From positions 2,666,001-2,730,000 of the forward strand of contig NZ_CP043959.1 of the NCBI RefSeq assembly GCF_008632955.1: a stretch of DNA of 64,000 nt. Direction: 5' to 3'. Positions within the stretch are counted from its first letter, which is position 1; every line of letters starts with the position of its first letter. Shown piece by piece: positions 9,577-18,495 of the stretch. This DNA is from Streptomyces tendae (GTDB lineage: Bacteria; Actinomycetota; Actinomycetes; Streptomycetales; Streptomycetaceae). The position numbers and the translations under genes were made by a program. The notes under the pieces were generated by a model. The model saw only the letters and a list, made by a program, of their open reading frames with translations, had not been told where the DNA came from and did not search any database.

Positions 9577-11175
9577 TCACCCCTTGCCCCGCAGCGGCTC
9601 CCGCTCGCAGACGGTCCCCGCGGCCGGCACCGCGCCCTCCAGCAGGTAGGCGTTCACGGCCTCACGCACACAGGTGTTGCCGGAGTCGTACGCGCCGTGG
9701 CCCTCGCCCTCGTAGGTGAGTTCCACGCCGACGCCCTCGCCGAGCCGTTCGGCCATCCGCGCGGCACCCCCGTACGGGGTGGCGGGGTCACCGGTGTTGC
9801 CGACGAGCAGCACCGGCGGCGCGCCCGGCGCCCGCACGTCCGGGTGCTCGGCCTTGCCGCGCACCGGCCAGCCGGTGCACTCCAGCGCGCCCCACACCAT
9901 GGTGTCCCCGAACACGGGCGACGCCTCCTCGAACGCGGGGGCCTGCTCCAGCACGTCGTCCACGGTGTAGCGGTCGCCGCGGTCGGCGCAGGTGACGGCG
10001 GTCCGGGCGTCCTGCTGGTCGCTGTAGCCCCGGGCGTGGCGGCCGCTCAGGGCGTCCGCGAGACCGAGCAGGGTCGCGCCCTCGTCGGCCGCGAGCAGTT
10101 CCAGGCCCACCTCCAGGGCGGGCCAGGCGGTCTCCAGGTACAGCGCCTGGATCACGGCGTCGATCAGCTGGGATCCGGTGAGCACCCTCTCCCCGCCGAC
10201 GGTCAGCGGCTCGTCGTCCAGGGCCGCCTCCAGTTCCATGACGAGGCCGGCCACCTCCTCGGAGCTGTCGCCGAGCGCGCACCCGGTGTCCACGCACCAC
10301 TGGGCGAAGTGGTCGAAGGCGAGCTGGAACCCGGCGGCCTGCGCCAGGGCTCCCTCCATCTGGTTCAGCGTGGGGTCGACGACCCCGTCCAGGACGGCCC
10401 GGCCCATGTGGCGGGGGAACAAGTGGGCGTACACGCCGCCGAGTTCGGTGCCGTAGGAGATGCCGAAGTAGTGCAGCTTGTCGTCGCCGAGGAGGTGGCG
10501 CAGCAGGTCCAGGTCGCGGGCGGCGTCCTCGGTGCCCACGTGCGGCAGCATCCGGCCCGACTCCTGTGCGCAGGCCGCCGCGTACTGCTCCCGCGCCCGC
10601 AGCACGGCGGCCACCTCGGCCTCGCCGTCGTCGGGGGTGTCGTCCTGTTCGGCCATCGCCTGTGCCGCCTCGGCGTCCAGGCAGGTGACCCCGTCGCTGG
10701 CGCCGACCCCGCGCGGGTCGAAGCTCACCAGGTCGTAGCGGGACCGGAGGTGCTCGTAGTCGGAGGCGAGGGCGGGCAGCGTGGCCACCCCGGACTCGCC
10801 CGGCCCGCCGAAGTTGAACAGCAGCGAGCCGATGCGGTCGGCGGTGTCCGCGCGGGACGCCGCCCGGATCAGGGCGAGCTCGGTCGTCGCGCCGTCGGGT
10901 CTGTCCCAGTCCAGCGGCGCCCGCGCGGTGGCGCACTGCCAGCGGGTGCCGTCCGGCAACGGCTCGGGCGCGTCTCCGCCGCCCTGCAAGGGGGACGGGG
11001 CGGGGCAGTCCTTCCAGTCGAGGGACTGCGCCCATATCCGTCCGCGGTCGTCCTCCTCGCCGCCTCCGCCTCCCGCGCCGCCCTCGCCCGCCGGGCCGCA
11101 GGCGGCCAGGGAGGCGGAGAGCAGGACGGCACCGGACAGCAGGGCAGCAGTGGCTGTCGTACGTCGTGTCGGCAT
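9577..11175 (-). CDS. TAP-type alpha/beta-hydrolase lipoprotein
   Basis: Second tripeptidyl-aminopeptidase-like serine hydrolase in the window, here membrane-anchored. The 532-residue product has a lipoprotein signal with lipobox (SASLAAC) followed by a Gly/Glu-rich linker. The oxyanion region is FNFGGPGESG, the nucleophile elbow YFGISYGTELGGVYA, the Asp in GNTGDPATPYGG, and the His in EGEGHGAYDSGNTC. ATG 11175 lies after GGAGG (spacing about 7). Compared with the 2144-3757 paralogue it differs in anchoring (lipidated rather than released). Probable role is peptide trimming at the cell surface. Confidence 0.9.
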   Translation of the reverse strand: MPTRRTTATAALLSGAVLLSASLAACGPAGEGGAGGGGGEEDDRGRIWAQSLDWKDCPAPSPLQGGGDAPEPLPDGTRWQCATARAPLDWDRPDGATTELALIRAASRADTADRIGSLLFNFGGPGESGVATLPALASDYEHLRSRYDLVSFDPRGVGASDGVTCLDAEAAQAMAEQDDTPDDGEAEVAAVLRAREQYAAACAQESGRMLPHVGTEDAARDLDLLRHLLGDDKLHYFGISYGTELGGVYAHLFPRHMGRAVLDGVVDPTLNQMEGALAQAAGFQLAFDHFAQWCVDTGCALGDSSEEVAGLVMELEAALDDEPLTVGGERVLTGSQLIDAVIQALYLETAWPALEVGLELLAADEGATLLGLADALSGRHARGYSDQQDARTAVTCADRGDRYTVDDVLEQAPAFEEASPVFGDTMVWGALECTGWPVRGKAEHPDVRAPGAPPVLLVGNTGDPATPYGGAARMAERLGEGVGVELTYEGEGHGAYDSGNTCVREAVNAYLLEGAVPAAGTVCEREPLRGKG

Positions 11176-11230
11176 GGGCTCAGCCTCCGGCGGCCCCACC
11201 GCCGCCGCACGGCCGCACACCCATCCGGGG

Positions 11231-11289
11231 GACCCGGTCGGCGGACCCGGTCGGCGGACCCGATCGGACGGGGCCGATCGGACGGGGCC
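11231..11289. repeat. Short G/C-rich tandem repeats (13-nt and 14-nt units)
   Basis: Two perfect copies plus a partial third of GACCCGGTCGGCG (from 11231, 11244, 11257), running into two copies of GATCGGACGGGGCC (11262 and 11276). Noncoding, upstream of the lipoprotein hydrolase start and downstream of the broken PTH2 gene. Confidence 0.8.
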
Positions 11290-11343
11290 GGGCGGACGCG
11301 GCCGGGCGGTGTCGGAGCCGGCGCGGGCCGGACGGTGCCGGAG

Positions 11344-12060
11344 CTAGCGCAGCGCCGGGTGGTCCGCGACCACGGTGCACGACCCCGGGGCGATCTCCGT
11401 GAAGCCGGCGTCGCGCACCATGGGCAGGCCCCCGCCGGTCAGCGCGGGCCAGTCGGCCGGGTCGGCGGTGCGCACGGCGAGCGGGAAGCCGGCCGCGCGC
11501 CAGGCCTCACGGGCCGCGTCCGGCAGCTCCCACCAGGCCAGTTGGGCACCGTGACCGGCCTGGGCCATGGCCTTGCCGGCCGACATCCCAGCGCGGGTTC
11601 AGCCAGAGCGTGGGGACGCCGGGTCGGCCGGGGGCACCGGGTCCGGGTCGTCGAGGTCCGTGCCGGAGACCTGGAGACGGGCCAGGTCCTTCGGCCAGCC
11701 GTCCAGGGGGACCGGCGGGAAGACACGCACCTCGGCCGCCTTGCCGGTGACGGTGATCCCGGGAAGCGCCTCGGCGCGCCGCCACTCCGCGCCGCGCGCC
11801 CGGCGCACCACCTTGCGGATGCGGGCGTCCTGCCAGTCCCGCACCGCCCGGGCCCACTCGCCGTCGCCCACCGAGCGCTCGTCGGTCAGCATCACCAGGA
11901 CCGCGCGGGCGGCCGTCTCCAGGGCGTCCGTGCGGGCCGGCGGTGAGCCGCGCTCGATGCGGACCACCAGGGGCAGCACGAACTGGGGGGCCTCGTCACG
12001 GGAGCCCGGGTCGGGCCGGAAGGGGCTGTCGGGGTCGGGCGTCGTCCGGTCGTCGTTCAC
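11344..12060 (-). pseudogene. PTH2-type peptidyl-tRNA hydrolase, broken by two frameshifts
   Basis: Encodes the Streptomyces aminoacyl/peptidyl-tRNA hydrolase of the PTH2 kind in three frames. Frame one, from GTG 12060 (VNDDRTTPDPDSPF), covers the N-terminal domain to about 11630 and then meets a stop (PASPRSG). The next stretch, VPTLWLNPRWD (about 11590-11625), is read in a second frame. The catalytic stretch MSAGKAMAQAGHGAQLAWW to the end (ADHPALR) is in a third frame from 11586. One lost base near the DPG/VPT junction and two lost bases at the D-M junction (a GACATG-like sequence reduced to GATG) would explain it, and together they restore phase. The break is at the edge of the PTH2 domain. 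Either a real pseudogene or two sequencing errors about 35 nt apart; separate translation from ATG 11586 is possible. Confidence 0.82.
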
Positions 12061-12163
12061 CCGCCCAGTGTGCCAAGCCGGACGCCGGCCGTGACGGCCG
12101 GCTCGGTCAGACATCAAGGGGCGCCGAGCGGGCACGAGGGTGGGGGGAAGGGGCTGATGAGCG

Positions 12164-12529
12164 ATGACCCAGGTGGTGCCGCAGCGTGGCGGAGGAGGTT
12201 CCAGCGGTCTCTACGACGTGCTGGAGCTGATCCTGGACCGGGGGCTGGTGATCGACGCGTTCATACGCGTGTCACTGGTCGGGATCGAGATACTCAAGAT
12301 CGACATTCGCATCGTGGTGGCCAGCGTCGACACCTACTTGCGTTTCGCCGAGGCGTGCAACCGGCTGGACCTGGAGGCGGGGCCGCGCAAGCCCGCCGGG
12401 CTGACCGAACTCCCGGGGAAGATGCGCGAGTCGGGCTCCAAGGGAGTGGCCAAGGGGTTGCTGTCCGGCGCGGTGGAGACGGTCTCCGAGGCGTTCCAGC
12501 AGGCGCGTGACGAACCGAGGCGCAAGTAG
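12164..12529 (+). CDS. Orphan gas-vesicle structural protein, GvpA/GvpJ type
   Basis: The 121-residue product contains the GvpA/GvpJ core at residues 15-72 (DVLELILDRGLVIDAFIRVS, then LVGIEILKIDIRIVVASVDTY), the amphipathic helix-strand-strand-helix that builds the gas vesicle wall or its caps. A Gly/Ser-rich N-terminus and a basic helical tail (LSGAVETVSEAFQQARDEPRRK) extend it. No gvpF, gvpL, gvpN, gvpG or gvpK gene lies nearby, so a true gas vesicle role is unlikely from this locus alone; it may be a minor GvpJ/S-like protein serving a cluster elsewhere or have another assembly role. AAGGGG precedes ATG 12164 at a longish spacing. Confidence 0.85.
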   Translation: MTQVVPQRGGGGSSGLYDVLELILDRGLVIDAFIRVSLVGIEILKIDIRIVVASVDTYLRFAEACNRLDLEAGPRKPAGLTELPGKMRESGSKGVAKGLLSGAVETVSEAFQQARDEPRRK

Positions 12530-12669
12530 CGAACGCGACCGGCGCCCCTCGGACGACCTACCGGAACGCGCGATCGCTGCGGTGGTTGTGCGGGCCCTCG
12601 CAGGTGCTCGCGGAGCGTCTCCGACGCGGTTGACCGCACCGCCCGCCGCGTCGGATCCGAACGTGTCCG

Positions 12670-12861
12670 TCAGCCGGAGCAGGCCGTGCGTTCTGCTTCG
12701 CGCCATTCGCAGGTGGGGCACAGGGTGATGCCCTTGTACGTCTCCGGGTACTCCGTCGGCTCCTGGCAGAGCACGCACGCCGCGTACGGCGGGCCGTCCG
12801 CCTTCGGGGGCGTCTCCGTGCGGACGAGGCAGTAGTCGCGGTCGGTGCCGTTGTCGCTCAT
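12670..12861 (-). CDS. Small zinc-ribbon protein
   Basis: A 63-residue acidic protein with paired CxxC motifs (AACVLCQEP at about 29-32 and TLCPTCEW at about 48-51), the arrangement of a small zinc ribbon; further Cys occur at positions 11 and 61. Function unknown. GGAGG sits only 1 nt before the ATG, unusually close, so the true start or leader is uncertain. The next gene on the same strand lies 18 nt upstream (12880), suggesting co-transcription with the deacetylase. Confidence 0.72.
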   Translation of the reverse strand: MSDNGTDRDYCLVRTETPPKADGPPYAACVLCQEPTEYPETYKGITLCPTCEWREAERTACSG

Positions 12862-12879
12862 ACCTCCAGCGTAGGACGC

Positions 12880-13722
12880 TCAGCCGCGCCCGTTCGCGGC
12901 GCCGATCAGCTCGGAGACCTTGACGAAGCGGTAGCCCTGGCGGCGCAGCTCCGGGACGACCGTCCGTACCGCTTCCTCCGTGGCCGGGGCCGCGCTGCGC
13001 GTGCAGTGCAGGACGACCACCGAGCCGGGGCGCACCCCGTCCAGCACCTGCCGGGCCACCGCTTGCGGGTCCGTGGCGAACGCGTCCCCGCCGACGACGT
13101 CCCACTGCACGGCGGTGACCCCGGCCGGGGTGAGCGCCTTGAGTGCCCGCCGGTCGTAACAGCCGCCCGGGAAGCGGAAGTAGGGCATCGGATCGGGCAC
13201 GCCCGCGGTCCGGAACACCTCGTACGCCCGCTCCACGTCGGCCCGCATCCGCTCCCGCGTGACCGTGGGCAGGCCGTAGCAGTCGGCGGTGAAGGCGTAG
13301 TGGCTGTACGAGTGGTTGGCGACCTCGAACAGCGGGTCCCGGCCGATGGAGCGGGCCTGGTCCGGGTACTCCTCGGCCCACCGGCCCGTCATGAAGACGG
13401 TGGCCGGCACCTTCAGCGCGCGGAGCGTCCCGATCAGCCGCGGATGGTCGAAGTGCTCGCCGGCCGCGGCCCTCGGGCCCTGGTCGGCGGTCATGTCGGC
13501 GTCGAAGGTGAGGGCGACGGTCTTCCCGCCGTCCCGGGGGCCGTGCTCGAAGACCGGGGTGACACCCGCGGGGCCCGCGGCGAGCGTGGGCGGAGCCGAC
13601 GGGGCGGCCGGGGAGGGCGCGGGGGCGGGAGGGTGCGCGGCGGGCCCGGCGGTGGTGCCGCAGGCGGCCAGGGCGGCGGCGAGGGCACAGACGGCGATGA
13701 CACGGCGTGAAAGTGTGATCAC
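12880..13722 (-). CDS. Polysaccharide deacetylase (NodB) lipoprotein
   Basis: Carbohydrate esterase family 4 deacetylase predicted to act at the cell surface on peptidoglycan or another glycan. The 280-residue protein has a lipobox (LAAALAAC), a Pro/Ala-rich spacer, then the NodB domain: TFDADM (motif 1, Asp-Asp), ANHSYSHYAF (motif 2, HxxxH), YFRFPGGCYD (motif 3), WDVVGGDAF (motif 4) and SVVVLHC (motif 5). The start is GTG 13722, inside an inverted repeat and without an evident ribosome binding site, so the mRNA may be leaderless. Substrate is not determinable here. Confidence 0.93.
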   Translation of the reverse strand: MITLSRRVIAVCALAAALAACGTTAGPAAHPPAPAPSPAAPSAPPTLAAGPAGVTPVFEHGPRDGGKTVALTFDADMTADQGPRAAAGEHFDHPRLIGTLRALKVPATVFMTGRWAEEYPDQARSIGRDPLFEVANHSYSHYAFTADCYGLPTVTRERMRADVERAYEVFRTAGVPDPMPYFRFPGGCYDRRALKALTPAGVTAVQWDVVGGDAFATDPQAVARQVLDGVRPGSVVVLHCTRSAAPATEEAVRTVVPELRRQGYRFVKVSELIGAANGRG

Positions 13723-13737
13723 CGTATGACAATACGG
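13722..13737. promoter_or_regulatory. Inverted repeat overlapping the deacetylase start codon
   Basis: CCGTAT-gaca-ATACGG, a perfect 6-bp inverted repeat with a 4-nt centre, begins on the GTG of the NodB gene. The AT content inside a GC-rich background and the position suggest a repressor operator or promoter element; identity of the binder is unknown. Confidence 0.4.
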
Positions 13738-13842
13738 CGACCCTCGGCGGTGATCGTCGCAGCTCGTGCGGAGGGAACGGCGCGCTCACCCGACCGGCGG
13801 GTCGGCCCCGGGCCAAGGGGCCGCCCCGCCGTCACGCCCCGC

Positions 13843-15369
13843 TCAGATGTCCCGGCGCTCCAGCGGCCGCGTCGCCGGGCCTTGGACGACCTTGCCGTCC
13901 GTGTCGAAACGGGAGCCGTGGCAGGGGCACTCCCAGGCGCGCTCGGCCGCGTTGAAGTCGACGAGGCAGCCCATGTGGGTGCAGCGGGCGGACACGGCGT
14001 GCAGAGCGCCGTCGTCGTCGCGGTAGACTGCCAGCCGGCCGTCCTCCGTGCGGACCACCGCGCCCTCCCCGGGCGGCAGCGCCTCCACCGGCGGCGACGG
14101 GCGTAGCCGGTCGCCGACGAAGTGCTTGGCCACCTGCGCCTGGTGCTTGAGGAAGGCGGGCGCCTCACGGACCGCGGAGGCCAGGCGCCGCGGGTCGTAC
14201 AGCCCGCTCCAGGCGCACTCCCCGCCGGTGATCTGCGCGGTGAGCAGCCGGCCCGCCATCATGCCGCCGCTCATGCCCCAGCCGCCGAAGCCGGTGGCGA
14301 CGTACGTGTGGTCGGCGCCCGGGTGTAGCGGCCCGACCATCGGCACGGTGTCGGTGGGGTCGTTGTCCTGGGTGGCCCAGAAGTGGGTGAGCTCCACGCC
14401 GGGGAAGTGCCCGCGGGCCCAGTCCGCGAGCCGGTCGAAGCGGGCCCGGGTGTCACCGGTGCCCGGGGTGAAGTGCTCGCCGGTCACCACCAGCAGCCGG
14501 CGGGAGCCGTCGTCGCCGTAGGGGGCGGTCCGCACCGAGCGGGTGTTCTCGTCGGGGGTGATGTACATCCCGTCCGGGTCCAGCCCGGCCGGCACGGGAC
14601 CGGCGACGACCAGTTCGCGGCGCGGGGAGAGGCGGGTGAACAGCAGCGCGCGGTCGAAGAGCGGGTAGTGGGTGGCGACCACGACGTCGCGGGCCGTCAC
14701 GGAGGCCCCGGTCGAGGTCGACAGACGGCAGGGCGTGCCCTCCTCCAGGCCGAGGACGGTGGTGTCCTCGTACACGAGTCCGCCGTGCGCCACGATGTCG
14801 TCCGCGAGCGCCAGCAGGTACCTGCGCGGATGGAACTGCGCCTGGTCCGTCACCACCACCGCGCCCGCCACCGGGAACGGCAGCCCGGTCTCCGTCACGA
14901 ACGACGCGGGCAGCCCCGCCTCCCGCGCGGCCCGCGCCTCCGCGCGCAGCTCGTCCACCCGGTTCCCGTCCCGGACGTAGGTGTACGCGCTGCGGCGCTC
15001 CCAGTCGCAGTCGACGCCCAGCTCCGCCACCACCTCGGCGGTCCGCTCGATCGCCTCCGACTGCGAGCGGGCGTACAGCCGCGCGCCCTCGCTGCCGCGC
15101 GTGCGGCGCAGCTTGTCGTAGACCAGCGAGTGCAGCGCGGTGATCTTGGCGGTGGTGTGTCCGGTGACGCCCGCCGCGACCCGCCCGGCCTCCAGGACGG
15201 CGACGCTCCGGCCGGCCCGGGTCAGCTCCCACGCCGTGCACAGGCCGGCGATGCCGCCGCCGATCACGGCCACGTCGACGTCGAGGTCCTCGGCGAGCGC
15301 GGGACGGCGCTCCCCGCCCGGTGCGGTGCTCAGCCAGTACGAGTCACCCGTGTGCTGCTTCTGCGTCAT
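13843..15369 (-). CDS. FAD-dependent oxidoreductase with C-terminal Rieske domain
   Basis: The 508-residue protein is a DadA/GlpO-type flavoprotein: N-terminal GxGxxG in VAVIGGGIAGLCTAWEL and the second FAD contact in TYVATGFGGWGMSGG. The last 100 residues form a Rieske [2Fe-2S] domain with CTHMGC and CPCHGSRFD, supplying the two Cys and two His ligands. Such FAD-Rieske fusions are common in actinobacteria; the substrate (an amine or amino acid derivative by family) is unknown. ATG 15369 starts MTQKQHTGDSYWL, the family-like N-terminus, though no strong ribosome binding site is seen. No signal peptide. Confidence 0.9.
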   Translation of the reverse strand: MTQKQHTGDSYWLSTAPGGERRPALAEDLDVDVAVIGGGIAGLCTAWELTRAGRSVAVLEAGRVAAGVTGHTTAKITALHSLVYDKLRRTRGSEGARLYARSQSEAIERTAEVVAELGVDCDWERRSAYTYVRDGNRVDELRAEARAAREAGLPASFVTETGLPFPVAGAVVVTDQAQFHPRRYLLALADDIVAHGGLVYEDTTVLGLEEGTPCRLSTSTGASVTARDVVVATHYPLFDRALLFTRLSPRRELVVAGPVPAGLDPDGMYITPDENTRSVRTAPYGDDGSRRLLVVTGEHFTPGTGDTRARFDRLADWARGHFPGVELTHFWATQDNDPTDTVPMVGPLHPGADHTYVATGFGGWGMSGGMMAGRLLTAQITGGECAWSGLYDPRRLASAVREAPAFLKHQAQVAKHFVGDRLRPSPPVEALPPGEGAVVRTEDGRLAVYRDDDGALHAVSARCTHMGCLVDFNAAERAWECPCHGSRFDTDGKVVQGPATRPLERRDI

Positions 15370-15471
15370 GCGGGGCCGGGTACCCCGGTGTCCGGGGTTC
15401 ACCGGCGGCCAGGTGTGAGCCGTCCGGGTCACACCTGGCCGCGGCGCACCCGCGGCACCGGGGCGGAGGAC

Positions 15472-15499
15472 GTCACGCCCTGCGCCCCGGCCGTGACGG
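15472..15499. terminator. Hairpin after PhoX-type gene
   Basis: CGTCACG pairs with CGTGACG (7 bp, 14-nt loop) immediately beyond the stop of the minus-strand gene ending at 15502. Plausible terminator; no T-tract. Confidence 0.5.
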
Positions 15500-15501
15500 T
15501 G

Positions 15502-16896
15502 CTACCGGCGCCAGGGTCCGGTCACGGCGAACGTCGTGCCGGGGTCGTAGCAGTTGACGTACATCGTCCGGCCGTCCGGGGAGAACGTGACGCCGGCGAA
15601 CTCGCCCCACTCCGGTTCCTCGGGGGTGCCGACGTTCTGGCGGTTGCGGGCCATCGGGTAGACCTCGCCGCGCCGGGTCACGCCGTAGACGTGCTGGGCG
15701 CCGCCGCCGTCCTCGCACACCATCAGACCGCCGCTGGGCGCGAGGCAGATGTTGTCCGGGGACTCACCGGGCAGCTGGATGTCGGTGTCCGGGCCGAAGA
15801 CGATCACCAGCGTCAGGCGGCGCCGGTCCGGGTCGTAGCGCCAGATCTGGCCGTAGTGGTCGGCGGCCGAGCCGTCGGCGCTGCGGGCGAAGGACGACAC
15901 GAAGTAGACGGAGCCCCCGCCCCAGTAGCAGCCCTCCAGCTTCTGCGCGTGCGTGATGCCCTTCGGGCCGAAGTCCTGGAAGCGGATGGGCGTCTCGACG
16001 GCCAGCGGGTCGGGGACGTCGACCCACTCGATGTCGTCGAAGCGGGCACCGATCTCCTGGATCGAGGACAGGTCCGGCACCCCGGGCACCCGCATCGCCT
16101 GCAGCTTGCCGCCCGCGCGCAGCGAGCCCGTGCCGCCCAGCGGCTTCTTCGGCAGGAAGCGGTAGAACAGGCCGAAGGGGCGCTCGAAGGCGTCCTCCGT
16201 CTCGTAGACCACGCCCCGCCCCGGGTCGACCGCGATCGCCTCGTGCTGGAAGCGGCCCATCGCGGTCAGCGGTACGGCGCCGGTGCGGCGCGGGTCGGCG
16301 CCGTCGACCTCGAAGATGAAGCCGTGGTCCTTGGCGTAGCCGTTGGTGCCGGCCTTGTCCTCCGTCTCCTCGCAGGTCAGCCAGGTGTGCCACGGGGTGG
16401 GGCCGCCCGCGCAGTTGACGGCCGTACCGGCGATCGCGACCCGCTCGGAGAGCACACGGCCGCTCCGGTCGAGGGTCAGGGCGGTACAGCCGCCCTTGCC
16501 CTCGGGGTCGTAGGTCAGTCCGTCGATCACCGGGACCGGGACTCTGCCGGTCGCGCGGTTCTCGTGATTGCGGACCAGGTGGACGCGGCCCTGCCGGCCG
16601 GCGAAGGCGGCCATGCCGTCGTGGTTGGAGGGAACGGGCCCCTCTCCGGAGCGGAGCTGGTCGCCCTCCTTGGAGAGCACGGTGTAGCGGAACCCCTTGG
16701 GCAGGTCGAGCAGCCCGTGGGGGTCGGGGACCAGGGGGCCGTAGCCGGAGTGGCCGAGGTTCTGTGCGGCCGAGGTGCCGGTGAACAGTTCGGAGAGGGC
16801 GCCGGTGAAGACGATTCCGACACCCAGGGCACCGGAACGGGCGAGCATCTGGCGTCGGGTTGCCGTGGAGCCGTGGGGGGACCCGTTTTCTGACAT
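15502..16896 (-). CDS. PhoX-type (DUF839) phosphatase-like protein, Tat-exported
   Basis: The 464-residue beta-propeller protein is of the PhoX/DUF839 family, whose characterised member is a calcium-iron alkaline phosphatase. A Tat signal is evident (TATRRQMLARSGALGVG). Family features include DLPKGFRYTVLS, HNHENR-like VRNHENRATG, TPWHTWLTCEET and EAIAVDPGRGVVYETEDA. GGAAGG precedes ATG 16896. The pho-box cannot be judged by eye, so phosphate control is only an expectation from the family. Extracytoplasmic location is predicted. Confidence 0.9.
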   Translation of the reverse strand: MSENGSPHGSTATRRQMLARSGALGVGIVFTGALSELFTGTSAAQNLGHSGYGPLVPDPHGLLDLPKGFRYTVLSKEGDQLRSGEGPVPSNHDGMAAFAGRQGRVHLVRNHENRATGRVPVPVIDGLTYDPEGKGGCTALTLDRSGRVLSERVAIAGTAVNCAGGPTPWHTWLTCEETEDKAGTNGYAKDHGFIFEVDGADPRRTGAVPLTAMGRFQHEAIAVDPGRGVVYETEDAFERPFGLFYRFLPKKPLGGTGSLRAGGKLQAMRVPGVPDLSSIQEIGARFDDIEWVDVPDPLAVETPIRFQDFGPKGITHAQKLEGCYWGGGSVYFVSSFARSADGSAADHYGQIWRYDPDRRRLTLVIVFGPDTDIQLPGESPDNICLAPSGGLMVCEDGGGAQHVYGVTRRGEVYPMARNRQNVGTPEEPEWGEFAGVTFSPDGRTMYVNCYDPGTTFAVTGPWRR

Positions 16897-17031
16897 GGGG
16901 AAACCTTCCTGCTGGCGGACAGGAACTGTGACCCAGCCGTGTCTATCACCTGGTGCCGGTCCCGGGAACCACGCGAACCACTCGTGTCCCGGCCCCGGCA
17001 CCCCTCGAACGGCCGCCGCCGGCGGCGGTTG

Positions 17032-18495
17032 TCACGTGGTGAGCCGTACCGGCGGGGTGTCGGGGGCGCTGTGGCGGTCGGCCCAGTGGTGCAGCGCCGT
17101 GCTGCAGGCGTGGTCCAGGTGGTGCAGCCCGGTGAGGTCGAGTTCGACCGGGCGGTCCTGGGGGAGCGACTCCAGGGTGTCGAGGATCTTCGGCAGCCGC
17201 AGGAACGTGGCGTTGCCCGAGAGGTGGACCTGGACCGGGCCCGCGCCCTTGTCCATGACCTCCAGCTTGACCTTCGAGGACTCCCACGCGGTCTTCACCA
17301 CCGACAGCGCCAGGCCGATCAGCACGCCCTCGAACATGTTCACCACCACGATCGACACGGCCGTGACCACCAGGATCAGTGCCTCGCCCCGCTGCCCCCG
17401 CCACAGCGTGACCAGCCCCCGGAACGGGATCAGCTTCCAGCCCGCGTGGATCAGGATGCCGGCCAGCGCGGGCAGCGGGATCAGCGCGAGGGCCGACGGC
17501 AGCAGCGCGGCGAACAGCAGCAGCCACACCCCGTGCAGCACCCGGGCGGCCTTGGTCCTCGCGCCCGCCTGGACGTTGGCCGAGCTGCGCACGATGACCG
17601 CCGTCATCGGCAGCGCGCCGAGCAGCCCGCACACCGTGTTGCCCGCGCCCTGCGCCATCAGCTCCGTGTTGTACCGGGTGCGCGGACCGCTGTGCAGCCG
17701 GTCGACAGCTGCCGCGCTGAACAGGCTCTCGGCGGAGGCGATGAGGGTGAAGGCCACGACCGTGCCGAGCATCCCCACGTCCGCGAGCGCCCCGAAGGCG
17801 CTCCCGCCGGGCGGCTGGACGGCGTCGATCAGCCCGTGCACCTCGACCGTGGCGGCCGGCACGCCGAACGCCGCCGTGACCGCCGTCGCCAGCAGCACCG
17901 CGGCGAGCGGCCCCGGCACGGCCCCGGCCGGTCCCGGCAGCCGCCGCCACAGCACCATCACCACGACCGTGCCCGCGGCGACGGCCGCCGAGGCGAGCGC
18001 CTCCCGGCCGGCGAGCACGTCCGCGGCGGCCCCGGGCAGTCCGAGGATCTTGTCGACACCGCCGGCGGGCGCCTCCAGTCCGGCGGCCGCGTAGAGCTGT
18101 CCGGCGATCAGCACCAGGCCGATGCCGGCCATCATGCCCTCGATCACCGACAACGACATGGCCCGGAACCAGCGCCCGAGCCGCAGGGCGCCCATGACCA
18201 GTTGCAGCAGGCCCGCGGCCAGCACGATCACGCCGAGCGCGGGCAGTCCGTAGGTGTCCACCGCCTCGTACACCAGCACGGTGAGTCCGGCGGCCGGGCC
18301 GGACACCTGGAGACTGCTGCCCGGCAGCACCCCGGTGACCAGGCCGCCCACGATGCCGGTGACCAGGCCGAGTTCGGCGGGGACCCCGGAGGCGACGGCG
18401 ACGCCCACACACAGCGGGACGGCGACGAGGAAGACCACGAGCGAGGCGGCGAGGTCCTGCCGCAGGTGGGGTAAGCGGAACACGCGCGCCCTCAC
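17032..18495 (-). CDS. SulP-family anion transporter with STAS domain
   Basis: Secondary transporter for sulfate, bicarbonate or a related anion. The 487-residue protein has about 10-12 hydrophobic segments (first from LAASLVVFLVAVPLCVGVA), the SulP region SGPAAGLTVLVY, and a C-terminal STAS domain (about residues 385-487, QVHLSGNATFLRLPKI ... LDLTGLHHLDHACSTALHHW). GTG 18495 overlaps the stop of a small upstream frame as GTGA, suggesting coupled translation. No carbonic anhydrase gene is adjacent, so bicarbonate versus sulfate cannot be decided. Confidence 0.92.
   Translation of the reverse strand: MRARVFRLPHLRQDLAASLVVFLVAVPLCVGVAVASGVPAELGLVTGIVGGLVTGVLPGSSLQVSGPAAGLTVLVYEAVDTYGLPALGVIVLAAGLLQLVMGALRLGRWFRAMSLSVIEGMMAGIGLVLIAGQLYAAAGLEAPAGGVDKILGLPGAAADVLAGREALASAAVAAGTVVVMVLWRRLPGPAGAVPGPLAAVLLATAVTAAFGVPAATVEVHGLIDAVQPPGGSAFGALADVGMLGTVVAFTLIASAESLFSAAAVDRLHSGPRTRYNTELMAQGAGNTVCGLLGALPMTAVIVRSSANVQAGARTKAARVLHGVWLLLFAALLPSALALIPLPALAGILIHAGWKLIPFRGLVTLWRGQRGEALILVVTAVSIVVVNMFEGVLIGLALSVVKTAWESSKVKLEVMDKGAGPVQVHLSGNATFLRLPKILDTLESLPQDRPVELDLTGLHHLDHACSTALHHWADRHSAPDTPPVRLTT

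Noticed and set aside
12164-12529. Complete gas vesicle gene cluster
   Set aside because: Only one gvp-type gene is present; neighbours are unrelated.
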